Notes: generated from the sequence alone by a model not told the origin. A stretch of 64,000 nt of DNA from Streptomyces sp. AM 4-1-1 (GCF_029167625.1 NZ_CP119145.1:4154001-4218000), one strand, 5' to 3'. Positions 25,743 through 35,268 are shown, counted from the stretch's first letter. Numbers and translations are program-made.

Positions 25743-26135
25743 TTGCGCCACTCCGACATACCCCCTGCCCTCGTACGACGCCTTCCCGGCACCGAGGGCG
25801 GAGCCCCCTTGCCTCGTCTCTACCGCCCCGAAGAAGTCGCCGAAGTCCTCGGCTGCTCCGCCTGGTGGGTCAAGGACCGGGCCCGACGCGGACTCATCCC
25901 GCACACCCGCGTCGGCCGCGCCTACCGCTTCACCGGCGCGCACCTTGCCGAGATCGTCTGCCTCCACGAAGAGCGCCCGAAGCGATCCGTCAGCAGCGCG
26001 CCGACGAGTCGGGCAGCGACAAGCCCTCCCTCGCGAACTCGTGCCGCCCGGCCTCCTGAGTCGACTACGGCCCCGACGCCAGGGCGTCTGCGGGCCCGAC
26101 CGCCGCGCCGCACCCAGTACGAGACCGTCGCGTAG
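25743..26135 (+). CDS. xis: Excisionase-like HTH_17 protein
   Basis: 130 residues from TTG 25743. The core LYRPEEVAEVLGCSAWWVKDRARRGLIPHTRVGRAYRFTGAHLAEIV is a MerR-like winged HTH of the kind that forms Streptomyces excisionases. The remaining 50 residues are low complexity (Thr/Pro/Arg) and may be a nonessential tail. It lies 45 bp upstream of the integrase gene, the usual xis-int order. Symbol given by position and fold, not by experiment. Confidence 0.75.
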   Translation: MRHSDIPPALVRRLPGTEGGAPLPRLYRPEEVAEVLGCSAWWVKDRARRGLIPHTRVGRAYRFTGAHLAEIVCLHEERPKRSVSSAPTSRAATSPPSRTRAARPPESTTAPTPGRLRARPPRRTQYETVA

Positions 26136-26180
26136 TGCGCCCGCGCCCAGTCACAAGCCGAGAGCAGAGGAAGACGGAAC

Positions 26181-27710
26181 TTGGGTTTCGCGGAGAAACG
26201 CGGAAACTACTGGCGCGGCCGGTACAAAACCGCGCCCGGCAAGCACCTCACGGTCGTCGACGACACCGGCAAGGCGATCCGGTTCGCCACCAAGGGCGAG
26301 GCCCAGCGCGCCGCGAGCGAGGCCGAAAACAAGTACCGGCGCGGCGACTGGCGCGACCCGGCACTCGGCCAGGAGACCTTCGGCGAGTACGCGAACCGCT
26401 GGTACGAGGCCCAGGACCTGGCCGCCTCGACCATGCAGAACTACAAGCGCCACATCGAGGAGCACCTCCTCCCAGACTTCGAGGACAAGGCACTCGCCGG
26501 CATCCTGCGCACGGACGTCGACCTGTGGGAGAAGAAGGAGAAGGCCGTCTACGCGGCCTCCAGCGTCAAGACCTGGCGCTCGACGCTCCATCTGATCTTC
26601 GAGGACGCGATCGACGAGGGCTTGATCACGTCCAACCCGGCCGCCCGACGCCGCGGGCGCGGCAAGCGCGCCGGCCGTTCCCGCGACCGCGGCCCGGAGA
26701 AGGTCGTCACCGACCCGCTCGGCATCCTGCTGACCGCCGAGCGCGCCGCCCTGCTCTCTGGCCGCGACGACGAGTTCGTCGCCGTCGTCCTCAAGGGCTA
26801 CACCGGCATGCGCTGGGGTGAAATCGTCGGCCTGGAAACGGAGTTCGCCCGCCCTGGGGCCGTCCGCGTCGAATGGCAGCTGTACGAACTCGACACCGGC
26901 GAGATGGTGCGCTGCCCGCCCAAGGACGACAGCTACCGCACCATCGACGCGATGGACTGGCTTTCGGCCCTGGTCGCCAACCACGTCGCCCACACGAAGC
27001 CGAAACCCTGCCCGTGCCACGGCAGGACCTACGTCTTCCGGGGCCAGGGCACGGCCCGCACCGGTGGCCACCACGGTGCGAAGCTCGTCGACGTCGCGCG
27101 CCGCGCCGAGGTTTCCACAGGCACCGTCTCCAACGTCCTCAACCACCCCGACCGCGTGACCGAAGCCAAGCGGGCGAAGGTGGAGCAGGCCATCGCGGAC
27201 CTGGGCTTCGTGCGGGGCGGCCCGGTGGCGCAGCACGCAGCCCACTGGCGCCGAAACGGATTCGGGACGTGGCTGTTCACGCCGGCTGTCTCCGGCTGGT
27301 ATCCGAAGAAGGCACCGCAGCTACCTCGCCCCGTACCGCTGCTCAGCGAGCCGTGGCCCGGAGTCCCTGCCCGAGGGCGCGGCGCCAGCGACCGGGCCGA
27401 CGCCTGCTGGCTACCGATCGCCAAGGGCCTCACACCCCACGGCCTCCGCCACACCCACCGAACGGTGATGGAGGATCTCGGTACCGAGAAGGTCCTCATG
27501 GACGACCGCATGGGCCACATCGACGGCTCCGTTTCGGCGCGCTATGCCCACGTCACCCCCGGGATGCGCACGCGCCTCATGCTTGGACTGACCGAGCAGT
27601 GGGAGACGGCACTCGACGCTCGCTTGGCGATGAGTCCCACGTCACCAGTGCGCGTACTCGGCGATGCCCTACGTGCGCGCAGGGAATCACGTCAGCCTGT
27701 GGAGTCCTAA
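26181..27710 (+). CDS. int: Tyrosine integrase with an embedded LacI-type HTH domain
   Basis: 509 residues, TTG start at 26181 preceded by GAGGAAGA. An N-terminal arm-binding region leads to a SAM-like core-binding domain (about 64-155), then the catalytic domain with Arg211 (TGMRWGE), His420 and Arg423 (HGLRHTH), His446 (MGHIDGS) and Tyr455 (ARYAHV). Between the first arginine and the HxxR motif, residues 301-347 read KLVDVARRAEVSTGTVSNVL ... LGFVRGG, an almost perfect LacI-family HTH. The insertion adds to the normal length of about 400. The catalytic residues are complete, so the enzyme may be active. It catalyses site-specific integration and excision. Confidence 0.9.
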   Translation: MGFAEKRGNYWRGRYKTAPGKHLTVVDDTGKAIRFATKGEAQRAASEAENKYRRGDWRDPALGQETFGEYANRWYEAQDLAASTMQNYKRHIEEHLLPDFEDKALAGILRTDVDLWEKKEKAVYAASSVKTWRSTLHLIFEDAIDEGLITSNPAARRRGRGKRAGRSRDRGPEKVVTDPLGILLTAERAALLSGRDDEFVAVVLKGYTGMRWGEIVGLETEFARPGAVRVEWQLYELDTGEMVRCPPKDDSYRTIDAMDWLSALVANHVAHTKPKPCPCHGRTYVFRGQGTARTGGHHGAKLVDVARRAEVSTGTVSNVLNHPDRVTEAKRAKVEQAIADLGFVRGGPVAQHAAHWRRNGFGTWLFTPAVSGWYPKKAPQLPRPVPLLSEPWPGVPARGRGASDRADACWLPIAKGLTPHGLRHTHRTVMEDLGTEKVLMDDRMGHIDGSVSARYAHVTPGMRTRLMLGLTEQWETALDARLAMSPTSPVRVLGDALRARRESRQPVES

Positions 27711-27825
27711 GGGTGAATATGGCTGTGCCGTGCGGGAGCAGCGTCAACCTCCTGGAGGTCACCTCGCTCCGGGTGTTATGGCAAACGCCCGGTGAGAGGG
27801 CCAGTAGACCTGGCTCAATAGACAC

Positions 27826-28668
27826 ATGGAGATTGGCGAGCACTGGGCGTACCGCGCGAGGTCGAAGGACCTGGGCAGCGAGGTCCTCCATGTGGAGGTT
27901 GTTCGCGTGGGCGGCCCCGGTAGGTCTGGCTGGGTCCACGTGAGGTTCCTCGAAGGCGATGCCGCTGGCTTGCAGGAGTGGGTCAGTTCCGGCTCTCTCG
28001 TGGCACCGTGGGCGGAGGCCGAGACGTTCTGCGCGGATGACGCGGCGGAGTTGGCGCTGGCGGAGTCCTCTCGCCACGTCCGGGGCAGTACGGATTTCGA
28101 GGCCGCCCGCATGATCCTCGGATTCGTCCGTCCGAAGAACAGGCTGCGCCTGCGCCGAACCGTGGCTGACGCCGGGGTCCTGGAGCTGAGCCGCCTCGAT
28201 GAGACGGCACCGCTCATCGGCTTGGGCGCCGCTGAACTCCGCGGCGACGCCATGGTCTACGAGAACCGACACGGCTTGTGCCTGGCCGGGTGGCCGGTCA
28301 CCGAGCGCGTCGCCCGTCGGGTCGCCAGCCGCCTCGCCGATGAGATCCTTCCGGAGGTGGACCGCAAGCAGCAGGGCATCGAGCAGGAGCGTGCCCAGTC
28401 CTCCTGGTATTCCTACAGCCGACGGGACGACCGGAAGCTGGACGCGGAGTCGGCCGTCCTGCGAACCGTCCGGGCCTGGTGCGGCGAAGACAAGGCTGAC
28501 CGCTACAACGAGCTGGTCGCCCTGCGTGCCGAGGTCATCCGGCTCGGAGAACTCGTCGAGAAGGCGGCAAAGGCCCTACGCGACCGAGGTCACGGCGTCA
28601 TCGCCTCCACCATTGAGCGCGACCTTGGCGTCCATATCGCCACCCTTGATCCTGATGTGCGTCGATGA
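27826..28668 (+). CDS. Hypothetical protein, possible cargo of the element
   Basis: 280 residues, not recognised. The N-terminal 50 residues (GEHWAYRARSKDLGSEVLHVEVVRVGGPGRSGWVHVRF) look like a small beta-barrel, Tudor/SH3-like fold, a form seen in several DNA- or nucleotide-binding accessory proteins. The rest is helical and charged, with QERAQSSWYSYSRRDDRKLDAE and VIRLGELVEKAAKALRDRGHG. No ribosome-binding site is obvious. It lies 115 bp after the integrase gene and converges with the next gene. Confidence 0.6.
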   Translation: MEIGEHWAYRARSKDLGSEVLHVEVVRVGGPGRSGWVHVRFLEGDAAGLQEWVSSGSLVAPWAEAETFCADDAAELALAESSRHVRGSTDFEAARMILGFVRPKNRLRLRRTVADAGVLELSRLDETAPLIGLGAAELRGDAMVYENRHGLCLAGWPVTERVARRVASRLADEILPEVDRKQQGIEQERAQSSWYSYSRRDDRKLDAESAVLRTVRAWCGEDKADRYNELVALRAEVIRLGELVEKAAKALRDRGHGVIASTIERDLGVHIATLDPDVRR

Positions 28669-28730
28669 CGCCGCGCCACGGGTCTGGCTCCGGCTGCGGA
28701 GGCGTTGGCTGAGCCTGGGGCTTCTCCTTC

Positions 28731-30233
28731 TCAGGCCGGTCCGGGTGCCAGCCGTCGAGGAACGGCCGCAGCTGCTTCTTCGTCGGGCTCCGCGTTGAAG
28801 TCGCGGGCGCCCAGACCCTTGCCGTTCGTCGTGGGGTCGAGCTGATCCGCCTCCGCGTTCCCCCACGCCGACCACTCACGCAGCCTCTCAGCTTCGAGGA
28901 CATCTTCCGACGCGGCGGCGATTTCATCCAGCGCGGCGCAGAACGCCCGGATCTCACCCGCGGCCCGCCACTGTTCAAGGGCCGTGCCGAAGTGCTCGGC
29001 CCGTACCGCGTGAACCGCCTTGACCGAAGCCGCACTGATCGTCGCCTCCCATTCCCGCAGCTCACGCTCCTCACGCTCCGCCGCCAGCCGCCGACGCTCG
29101 GCCTCCTGGCGCTCACGTTCCTTTCGCAGACGCCGCTGCTCCGCCTCTCGCTCCAACCGGGTCCGCTCCTGCTCCTCCGCGCGCGCCTTCAACGCCCGGA
29201 AGATTGAGACGATCTGCTCCTCCAACGGTTTCTTGGCTGTGTCGGCCCATTCCTTCTTCCAGCCGTAGCTGTACCCCGAGTTCTCGCTGACCAGCAGCTC
29301 CAGTTCGCCGGACGGCTCGAACTTGTGGGCCGGCGTGACCCGCTGCCAGTCATACGTCCGTCGGCCCGGCTGCTTGGGTACGTACCGGACCTGCTTCTGC
29401 CGCTCACGGAAGCTGATCTCGTACGTCCTGCCGTGGACAGTGAGCAGCGGCCTCGGCTGCCTGCGCTTCTTGGACACAGCGATCTCGCCGTACCGCGCGA
29501 GTGCCTGATCGGCAAGGAGCTGGATCAGTGCGAGCACCCTCGGCAATACCTCCTCGGAGATCTCGAAGGCGCTGTGGTCCTTGGTGACCGAGGCGAGCAC
29601 GTCCTCGACGTCGGTGATCACACGGCTGCGCGCCAGACGGATCCGGTTCCACTCGGTGTCGTCCTCGCCTGACACCCGGAGCAGGCCAAGGAAGAAGTCA
29701 CCCTTCGCCCGCCCGCTGTACTTCAGGTGGTACCCCTCCGGAGCGCACTGCCGCGCCGCGTCGAACGCTCTGCGATACCGAGCCCGTTCCGCCTCGCTGG
29801 GGTTCGGGATCCGAAGGAATCGTCCGGCTTCCTGCACTTGCGCGATGAGCGCCTGCCCGACAGCCGCCGGCGACGGACGCGGAGGTTTCACAGCCCGTTT
29901 CGGAGCAGGCTTCGTCTCGGTCGGGAGATCGGCACCCTGCGACGGACCAGAGGCCGTCGACACCTCGGCTTCAGACGCCGCTGCGCGAGCCTTGCGTGGA
30001 GCCAGCTCCGGACGATCGGGATGATGCCCGTGCTCCAGGTAGAAGCGCCCCGCGTCAGTGATCTCCGCCTGCCACCTCCCCTTCTTCCTGGGCATGGTCA
30101 CCAAGCCCCGGTCCCTGAGCGCGCGAGCCGTGACGGCGAGCTCGGGGCTGTCCGACGTGACGGGGTCGGTGCCGCCCCCGATGCGGGTGAGGAGTGCGAG
30201 CTGCCGGTCATTCAACGGAGACCAAGGGTGCAT
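28731..30233 (-). CDS. Large hypothetical protein with winged-helix N-terminus and coiled coil
   Basis: 500 residues from ATG 30233; the frame is open to 30419, but that extension lies in the region next to the tRNA gene. Residues 1-75 (MHPWSPLNDRQLALLTRIGGG ... LRDRGLVTMPRKKGRWQAEITDAGRFYLEHG) form a winged-helix-like unit. The middle part has WNRIRLARSRVITDVEDVLASV and TVHGRTYEISFRERQKQVRYVP. A long highly charged coiled coil lies at about 350-420 (RLEREAEQRRLRKERERQ). I do not recognise the family. It is the last gene before tRNA-Pro and a candidate cargo or defence gene. Confidence 0.62.
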   Translation of the reverse strand: MHPWSPLNDRQLALLTRIGGGTDPVTSDSPELAVTARALRDRGLVTMPRKKGRWQAEITDAGRFYLEHGHHPDRPELAPRKARAAASEAEVSTASGPSQGADLPTETKPAPKRAVKPPRPSPAAVGQALIAQVQEAGRFLRIPNPSEAERARYRRAFDAARQCAPEGYHLKYSGRAKGDFFLGLLRVSGEDDTEWNRIRLARSRVITDVEDVLASVTKDHSAFEISEEVLPRVLALIQLLADQALARYGEIAVSKKRRQPRPLLTVHGRTYEISFRERQKQVRYVPKQPGRRTYDWQRVTPAHKFEPSGELELLVSENSGYSYGWKKEWADTAKKPLEEQIVSIFRALKARAEEQERTRLEREAEQRRLRKERERQEAERRRLAAEREERELREWEATISAASVKAVHAVRAEHFGTALEQWRAAGEIRAFCAALDEIAAASEDVLEAERLREWSAWGNAEADQLDPTTNGKGLGARDFNAEPDEEAAAAVPRRLAPGPA

Positions 30234-30420
30234 GGCAATCGTCGTACCGTCTTGGGTCTGCTCGGCACAAGCCGTGCGGTGAATGATCCGGGGCGCGATG
30301 CGTACGCCCGCGCCGAGTGGAGGCAGAAGGCCGCTCCTCGGGGAGCCACCGGGAGCCGGATCTCCAAGATCACACCCAGTTGGCTCCCAAACGGCTCCCA
30401 AAACCGGGTCGCAAAGCAAA
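30234..30420. repeat. Short direct repeats beside tRNA-Pro 3' end
   Basis: Between the hypothetical gene and the tRNA terminator, GGCTCCCAAA occurs twice about 12 bp apart (TTGGCTCCCAAACGGCTCCCAAAA around 30379-30402). A related GGGAGCC appears slightly upstream. Such short repeats next to a tRNA 3' end could be integrase arm-binding sites. No second copy of the tRNA end was found in the window. Confidence 0.4.
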
Positions 30421-30456
30421 TCAGGCCCGGCTCTGATCTCTCAGAACCGGGCCTGA
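30421..30456. terminator. Terminator downstream of tRNA-Pro
   Basis: TCAGGCCCGG...CCGGGCCTGA, with the stem continued by TCTGA/TCAGA after one mismatch and a TCTC loop. It lies 16 bp downstream of the tRNA gene on the minus strand. Confidence 0.75.
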
Positions 30457-30472
30457 CCTGGTGTTTCAGCTG

Positions 30473-30865
<393 letters not shown>

Positions 30866-31804
30866 TCATTCCCCGGCCGTCAGCGTCAGTAGCGTCGCTT
30901 CCGGCGGGCAGGCGAAGCGGACCGGCGTGTAGCGGTTGGTGCCGCAGCCCGCCGAGACGTGGAGGTAGGCGCGGTTGCCGTTCGCCTCGTGGGCGGAGAG
31001 GCCCTTCACCCGGTCCGTGTCCAGGTCGCAGTTGGTGACCAGGGCACCGTAGAACGGGATGCAGAGCTGGCCGCCGTGCGTGTGGCCCGCCAGGATCAAG
31101 GGGTAGCCGTCCGCCGTGAACGCGTCCAGCGAGCGCAGGTACGGGGCGTGGACCACGCCGATGGAGAGGTCCGCGCCGCTCTCCGGGCCGCCCGAGACCT
31201 CCGCGTACCTGTCCCGCTTGATGTGCGGGTCGTCCAGGCCGGTGAAGGCGATCTCGAAACCGTCGAGCTTGAGGCGGCCCCGGGTGTTGGAGAGGCCCAC
31301 CCAGCCCGCCGCGTCGAAGGCGTCCCGCATCGGCTCCCACGGGTTGTGGACCGCGCCGACCGCCGGGGCGTTCCCGTTGAGGCCGTGCTTGCCCTCGACC
31401 TTCTCCAGGAGATAGCGGGCCGGGTTGCGGAGCTTGGGGCCGTAGTAGTCGTTCGACCCGAAGACGTACACCCCCGGGAACTCCATCAGCGGGCCGAGCG
31501 CGTCCAGCACCTCCGGTACGGCCTCCGGGTCGGAGAGGTTGTCGCCGGTGTTCACGACGAAGTCGGGACGCAGACCCGCCAGGGACTGCAGCCAGGCGCG
31601 CTTCTTGCGCTGTCCGCTCACCATGTGGATGTCGGAGACCTGGAGCACCCGCAACGGCCGCGCCCCGTGCGGGAGTACGGGTACCGTGACCCGTCGGAGC
31701 CGGAAGGAGCGGGCCTCGAAGCCCGCGGCGTAGGCAAGACCGGCCGCGCCGAGCGCTGCGCCGACTGCCGTGATTTTCAGGGGAACTCCGTACCGTGCGC
31801 GCAT
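30866..31804 (-). CDS. Metallophosphoesterase, membrane-anchored
   Basis: 312 residues. An N-terminal hydrophobic segment (ITAVGAALGAAGLAYAAGF) acts as a signal anchor. The calcineurin-like metal motifs follow in order: VSDIHM, NTGDNLSD, FGSNDYY (where most relatives have GNHD), VVHAPY and AGHTHGGQ. It resembles YkuE/YaeI-type phosphoesterases acting outside the membrane, perhaps on phospholipid or nucleotide substrates. The GSND form appears usual for the Streptomyces branch. First core gene after the tRNA, divergent from yqeY with about 80 bp between. Confidence 0.88.
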   Translation of the reverse strand: MRARYGVPLKITAVGAALGAAGLAYAAGFEARSFRLRRVTVPVLPHGARPLRVLQVSDIHMVSGQRKKRAWLQSLAGLRPDFVVNTGDNLSDPEAVPEVLDALGPLMEFPGVYVFGSNDYYGPKLRNPARYLLEKVEGKHGLNGNAPAVGAVHNPWEPMRDAFDAAGWVGLSNTRGRLKLDGFEIAFTGLDDPHIKRDRYAEVSGGPESGADLSIGVVHAPYLRSLDAFTADGYPLILAGHTHGGQLCIPFYGALVTNCDLDTDRVKGLSAHEANGNRAYLHVSAGCGTNRYTPVRFACPPEATLLTLTAGE

Positions 31805-31883
31805 GCGTCCATCGTCGCAGACACCGGACCTCCCGAGGAAAACCTGAGGGCGTCATCCGGTCCGTACCTGCCACAATCGGCGT

Positions 31884-32351
31884 ATGACCACGCTCAAGTC
31901 CAAGCTCAAGGAAGACCTCACCACGGCCATCAGGGCGCGTGACGAGCTGACCTCGTCCACGCTCCGGCTGACTCTCACCGAGATCACCAAGGAGGAGGTC
32001 GGCGGCAAGGCGGCGCGCGAACTCTCCGACGACGAGGTGCAGAAGGTGATCGCCAAGGAGGCCAAGAAGCGCCGCGAGGCGGCCGAGGCGTTCGCACGGG
32101 GCGGCCGGACCGAGCAGGCCGAGCGGGAGAAGGCCGAGGGCGCGCTGCTCGACGCCTACCTGCCGGAGCAGCTGTCCGACGAGGAGCTGGGCGCGATCGT
32201 GGCGGCGGCCGTCGACGAGGCGAAGGCGGGCGGCGCCGAGGGACCCCGCGCGATGGGTGCCGTCATGAAGATCGTGAACCCGAAGGTCGCCGGGCGCGCG
32301 GAGGGCGGCCGGGTGTCCGCCGAGGTGAAGAGGCTCCTCGCCGGCGGCTGA
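31884..32351 (+). CDS. GatB/YqeY domain protein
   Basis: 155 residues, the normal length of stand-alone YqeY proteins, which share the tRNA-binding tail of the GatB amidotransferase subunit. Recognisable segments are LKSKLKEDLTTAIRARDELTSSTLRL near the start, ELSDDEVQKVIAKEAKKRREAAEAF in the middle and GAVMKIVNPKVAGRAEGGRVSAEVKRLL at the end. The precise role is unknown; it probably binds tRNA. It is followed by a short repeat region and a strong bidirectional terminator. Confidence 0.9.
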   Translation: MTTLKSKLKEDLTTAIRARDELTSSTLRLTLTEITKEEVGGKAARELSDDEVQKVIAKEAKKRREAAEAFARGGRTEQAEREKAEGALLDAYLPEQLSDEELGAIVAAAVDEAKAGGAEGPRAMGAVMKIVNPKVAGRAEGGRVSAEVKRLLAGG

Positions 32352-32424
32352 GGTGCGCCGACAGCGCCCACGCCCTCGCCCTGCCGGCCCCTACCGGCCC
32401 CAGTGCCTTGCGGCCCGGGTCCGG

Positions 32425-32480
32425 CCTGTGCCGGTGCGGGTACGGGTGCCTGTGCCGGTACGGGTACCTGTGTCGCTGCG
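32425..32480. repeat. Short imperfect tandem repeats downstream of yqeY
   Basis: Repeats of the type CCTGTGCCGGTRCGGGTA with periods of about 18-24 bp fill the space between yqeY and its terminator. Probably simple-sequence expansion. Confidence 0.5.
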
Positions 32481-32503
32481 GGGGCGGCACAGAATGGAAA
32501 AAA

Positions 32504-32539
32504 GTGGGGCGGTCCCGATGCCGATCGGGACCGCCCCAC
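32504..32539. terminator. Bidirectional terminator between yqeY and PBP gene
   Basis: Perfect 16-bp stem GTGGGGCGGTCCCGAT / ATCGGGACCGCCCCAC with GCCG loop, preceded by an A-rich run that becomes a U-tract for the minus-strand PBP transcript. Confidence 0.9.
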
Positions 32540-32617
32540 CCTCCTGTGTGATCACATGCGATGTGTTTCAGCGGGAGGGAAACGGAAGGAAACGGGAGGC
32601 AAGCACGGGAACGCGGC

Positions 32618-34882
32618 TCAGGGGCCGTCCGTGTCGCCCTCGCCGTCGTCACCCCGACGGCCGTGATGGCCGCCGTCCCCGCCGTCCCCGTCGTTGCCGT
32701 CCCCGTCACCGCCGTTTCCGCCGGGCAGACCGCCCGACGGCGTGCCGGTACCGGTGCCCGGGTCGGTGTCGCCGGGCTTGCCGTCGTCGCCCTTCCCGCC
32801 CCTGCCGTTCCCCTTGCCCGGGTCCTTCACCGGGTCGGGGATGTCGATCGTGTCGAACCCGGGGGCCGGCTTGCCGTCCAGCGCCCCGGTGACCGCGTCC
32901 TTCCAGATCGGCCCGGGGACCTGGCCACCGAAGACCTTGGGGTAGTACGAGCCACCGATGGTGATGTCCGTCATCTTCCGGTCGTGGCGCGGATCTCCGA
33001 CCCAGACCGCTGCGGAGAGGTTCGGGGTGTAGCCGACGAACCAGGCCGCGAAGCGGAAGTCCGTCGTACCCGTCTTGCCCGCGCTGGCCCTGTTCTGGAG
33101 CCCGGCCTCCGTGCCCGTACCGTCCTCGACGACACCCTTGAGCAGGGTGTTGATCGTGTCGGCGGTCCGCTCGGACATGGCCCGTGAGCACTTCGACTTC
33201 GGGACGTCCATCGGCTTCTTGTCCGGACCGATGATCGAGCTGATCGCGACGGGGGTGCAGTACGTGCCGCGGGAGGCGAACGTCGCGTACGCGCCCGCCA
33301 TCGTCAGCGGTGACACCTCCTGGGTGCCCAGGGTGATCGACGGGACCTGCTGGAGCTTCTTGCCGTCGGCCCGTCCGACGCCCATCTTCGTCGCCAGCTT
33401 GGTCACCGGGCAGACGCCGATCTGGCTGATCAGCTGTACGTAGTAGGTGTTGACCGACTTGGCGGTCGCTTCCTTCATCCCGTACGGGCCGACCTCGGAC
33501 TCGTTCTCGTTCTCGACCGGGACGTCCTTGTCGTTCCAGGGTCCGTTACAGGTCTGGACAGGGCTCGGGTAGTCCATCTGGTACGGGGACGGGTACTGCT
33601 GCGTCGGCGAGATGCCCTGCTCCAGGGCCGCCGCCGCGACGATCGGCTTGAACGTCGACCCCGGCTGGTAACCCGCGCCGCCGCCCATCTTCTGGTCGAC
33701 GGAGAGGTTGATCTGGGTCTCGTCCTTGCCGAAGCCGTACGGCCGCGACTGCCCCATGCCGAGGACCCTGCCGGTGCCCGGCTCGACGATCGAGACGGCC
33801 GTCGCGACCGGGTCCGACTTGTAGACGTGCTTCTTGATGGAGTCCTGTACGGATTCCTGGGCCTGCGGGTCCAGCGTGGTGCGGACCGTGAGGCCGCCCT
33901 GGTTCCAGACCTTGGCGCGCTCCTCCTTGGTCTCCCCGAAGACCGGGTCGGTCAGGAAGACCTCGCGGACGTAGTCGCAGAAGAAACCGGCCCCGCTGAC
34001 AGCGGTGATACAGCCGTTCCTCGGCCGCTTGATCTTCAGCGTGATCGGTACGTCCTTCGCCTTGTCCGCGTCGGCCTGCGAGATGTCCCGCACATCGGCC
34101 ATGCGCTGAAGGACGGTGTTGCGGCGCTTGAGCGCCGTCTGCGGGTTGTTCACCGGGTCGTAGAGGGTCGGCGACTGGACCAGACCGGCCAGCAGCGCGG
34201 CCTCCTCGACCTTCAGGTCCTTCGCGTGCTTGGAGAAGTACCGCTGGGACGCGGCCTCGACCCCGTAGGCCTGCTGCCCGAAGAACGTGATGTTGAGGTA
34301 GTTCTCCAGGATCTTCTTCTTGCCGAGCTCTTCCTCGACCTGGATGGCGTACTTCAGCTCCTGGACCTTGCGTCCGATCGTCTGCTGGGTGGCCTGCGCG
34401 ACCTTGTCCGGGTCGTCACCCGCCTCCTCCACGAACACGTTCTTCACGTACTGCTGGGTGAGCGTCGACGCGCCCTGGGCCGTCCCGCCGGCCTGCACAT
34501 TGCGGTTCATCGCGCGCAGGATGCCCTTGAGGTCCACGGCCCCGTGCTCGTAGAAGCGCGAGTCCTCGATCGCGACGATCGCCTTCTGGAGGTACGGGGA
34601 CATGTCCTCGAGCGGTACGACGGTCCGGTCGCGCGAATAGACCGTGGCGATCGTGCCGCCCTCGTTGTCCAGGATCTTGGTGCGCTGCATCAGCGGCGGC
34701 GTCTTGAGATTGGCCGGAATCTCGTCGAATCCCTCGACCGTTCCCTTGGCGGCTAGACCCAGGGCTCCGGCGGCGGGCAGCGCGATACCCGCGAGCACGG
34801 CCCCCGAAAGCACTGCGACACCGACGAACTTGGCGGCCTGCTGGGTCGTCGTGAGACCCCCGCCCGAGCGCTTCTTTGGCAT
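32618..34882 (-). CDS. Bifunctional penicillin-binding protein (class A, PonA2-like)
   Basis: 754 residues. A short cytoplasmic tail and one membrane segment (FVGVAVLSGAVLAGIALPAAGALGL) precede the GT51 glycosyltransferase domain, with AIEDSRFYEHGAVDLKGILRA and QGASTLTQQYVKN. The transpeptidase domain has the serine motif GSTFK, SVN and KTGTT. The last about 70 residues are Gly/Asp-rich low complexity, typical of Streptomyces homologues. It polymerises and crosslinks peptidoglycan. It is adjacent to wblA, as ponA2 is to whiB4 in mycobacteria. Confidence 0.95.
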   Translation of the reverse strand: MPKKRSGGGLTTTQQAAKFVGVAVLSGAVLAGIALPAAGALGLAAKGTVEGFDEIPANLKTPPLMQRTKILDNEGGTIATVYSRDRTVVPLEDMSPYLQKAIVAIEDSRFYEHGAVDLKGILRAMNRNVQAGGTAQGASTLTQQYVKNVFVEEAGDDPDKVAQATQQTIGRKVQELKYAIQVEEELGKKKILENYLNITFFGQQAYGVEAASQRYFSKHAKDLKVEEAALLAGLVQSPTLYDPVNNPQTALKRRNTVLQRMADVRDISQADADKAKDVPITLKIKRPRNGCITAVSGAGFFCDYVREVFLTDPVFGETKEERAKVWNQGGLTVRTTLDPQAQESVQDSIKKHVYKSDPVATAVSIVEPGTGRVLGMGQSRPYGFGKDETQINLSVDQKMGGGAGYQPGSTFKPIVAAAALEQGISPTQQYPSPYQMDYPSPVQTCNGPWNDKDVPVENENESEVGPYGMKEATAKSVNTYYVQLISQIGVCPVTKLATKMGVGRADGKKLQQVPSITLGTQEVSPLTMAGAYATFASRGTYCTPVAISSIIGPDKKPMDVPKSKCSRAMSERTADTINTLLKGVVEDGTGTEAGLQNRASAGKTGTTDFRFAAWFVGYTPNLSAAVWVGDPRHDRKMTDITIGGSYYPKVFGGQVPGPIWKDAVTGALDGKPAPGFDTIDIPDPVKDPGKGNGRGGKGDDGKPGDTDPGTGTGTPSGGLPGGNGGDGDGNDGDGGDGGHHGRRGDDGEGDTDGP

Positions 34883-35268
34883 GGGGGCAGCCTACGTTCT
34901 CATTCGCCGGACACACGTATATGCCTTGGCCTAGGCTGCTCACAACTGTCACAGCAGCACCGTTCCGCAGCAAGCCCCCTGCACGGTTCAAGCCGCACTT
35001 ACGGCGCTCCCGAATGCGCCGCATGTGTCATCGAACGTCCGTTGTGGATGAATCGAACGGTCCGTGTTTCGCAGGGTAGGTCCGGCATGTCCTCCCGTCA
35101 CTCCTCTGGGTGATCTGTCGCGTACGCATAGTCCGTTCGGGCCATTCAAGATTGGGCCCGAAGGGGGTGTTGTGCCTGCGCTGCCTTCCGTAACGTCCTC
35201 AACTGGCAGCGGTGAATATGCCGTTGTCGCCGTGGGGGAGCCTCGATTCGGGAGAGGACGGCGCCGGG
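34883..35268. promoter_or_regulatory. Divergent control region, PBP gene / wblA
   Basis: About 385 bp. It contains the direct repeat ATCGAACG(G)TCCGT at 35030 and 35052 (22 bp apart, about two helical turns), a possible site for a regulator of wblA. No gene is supported. Confidence 0.5.
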
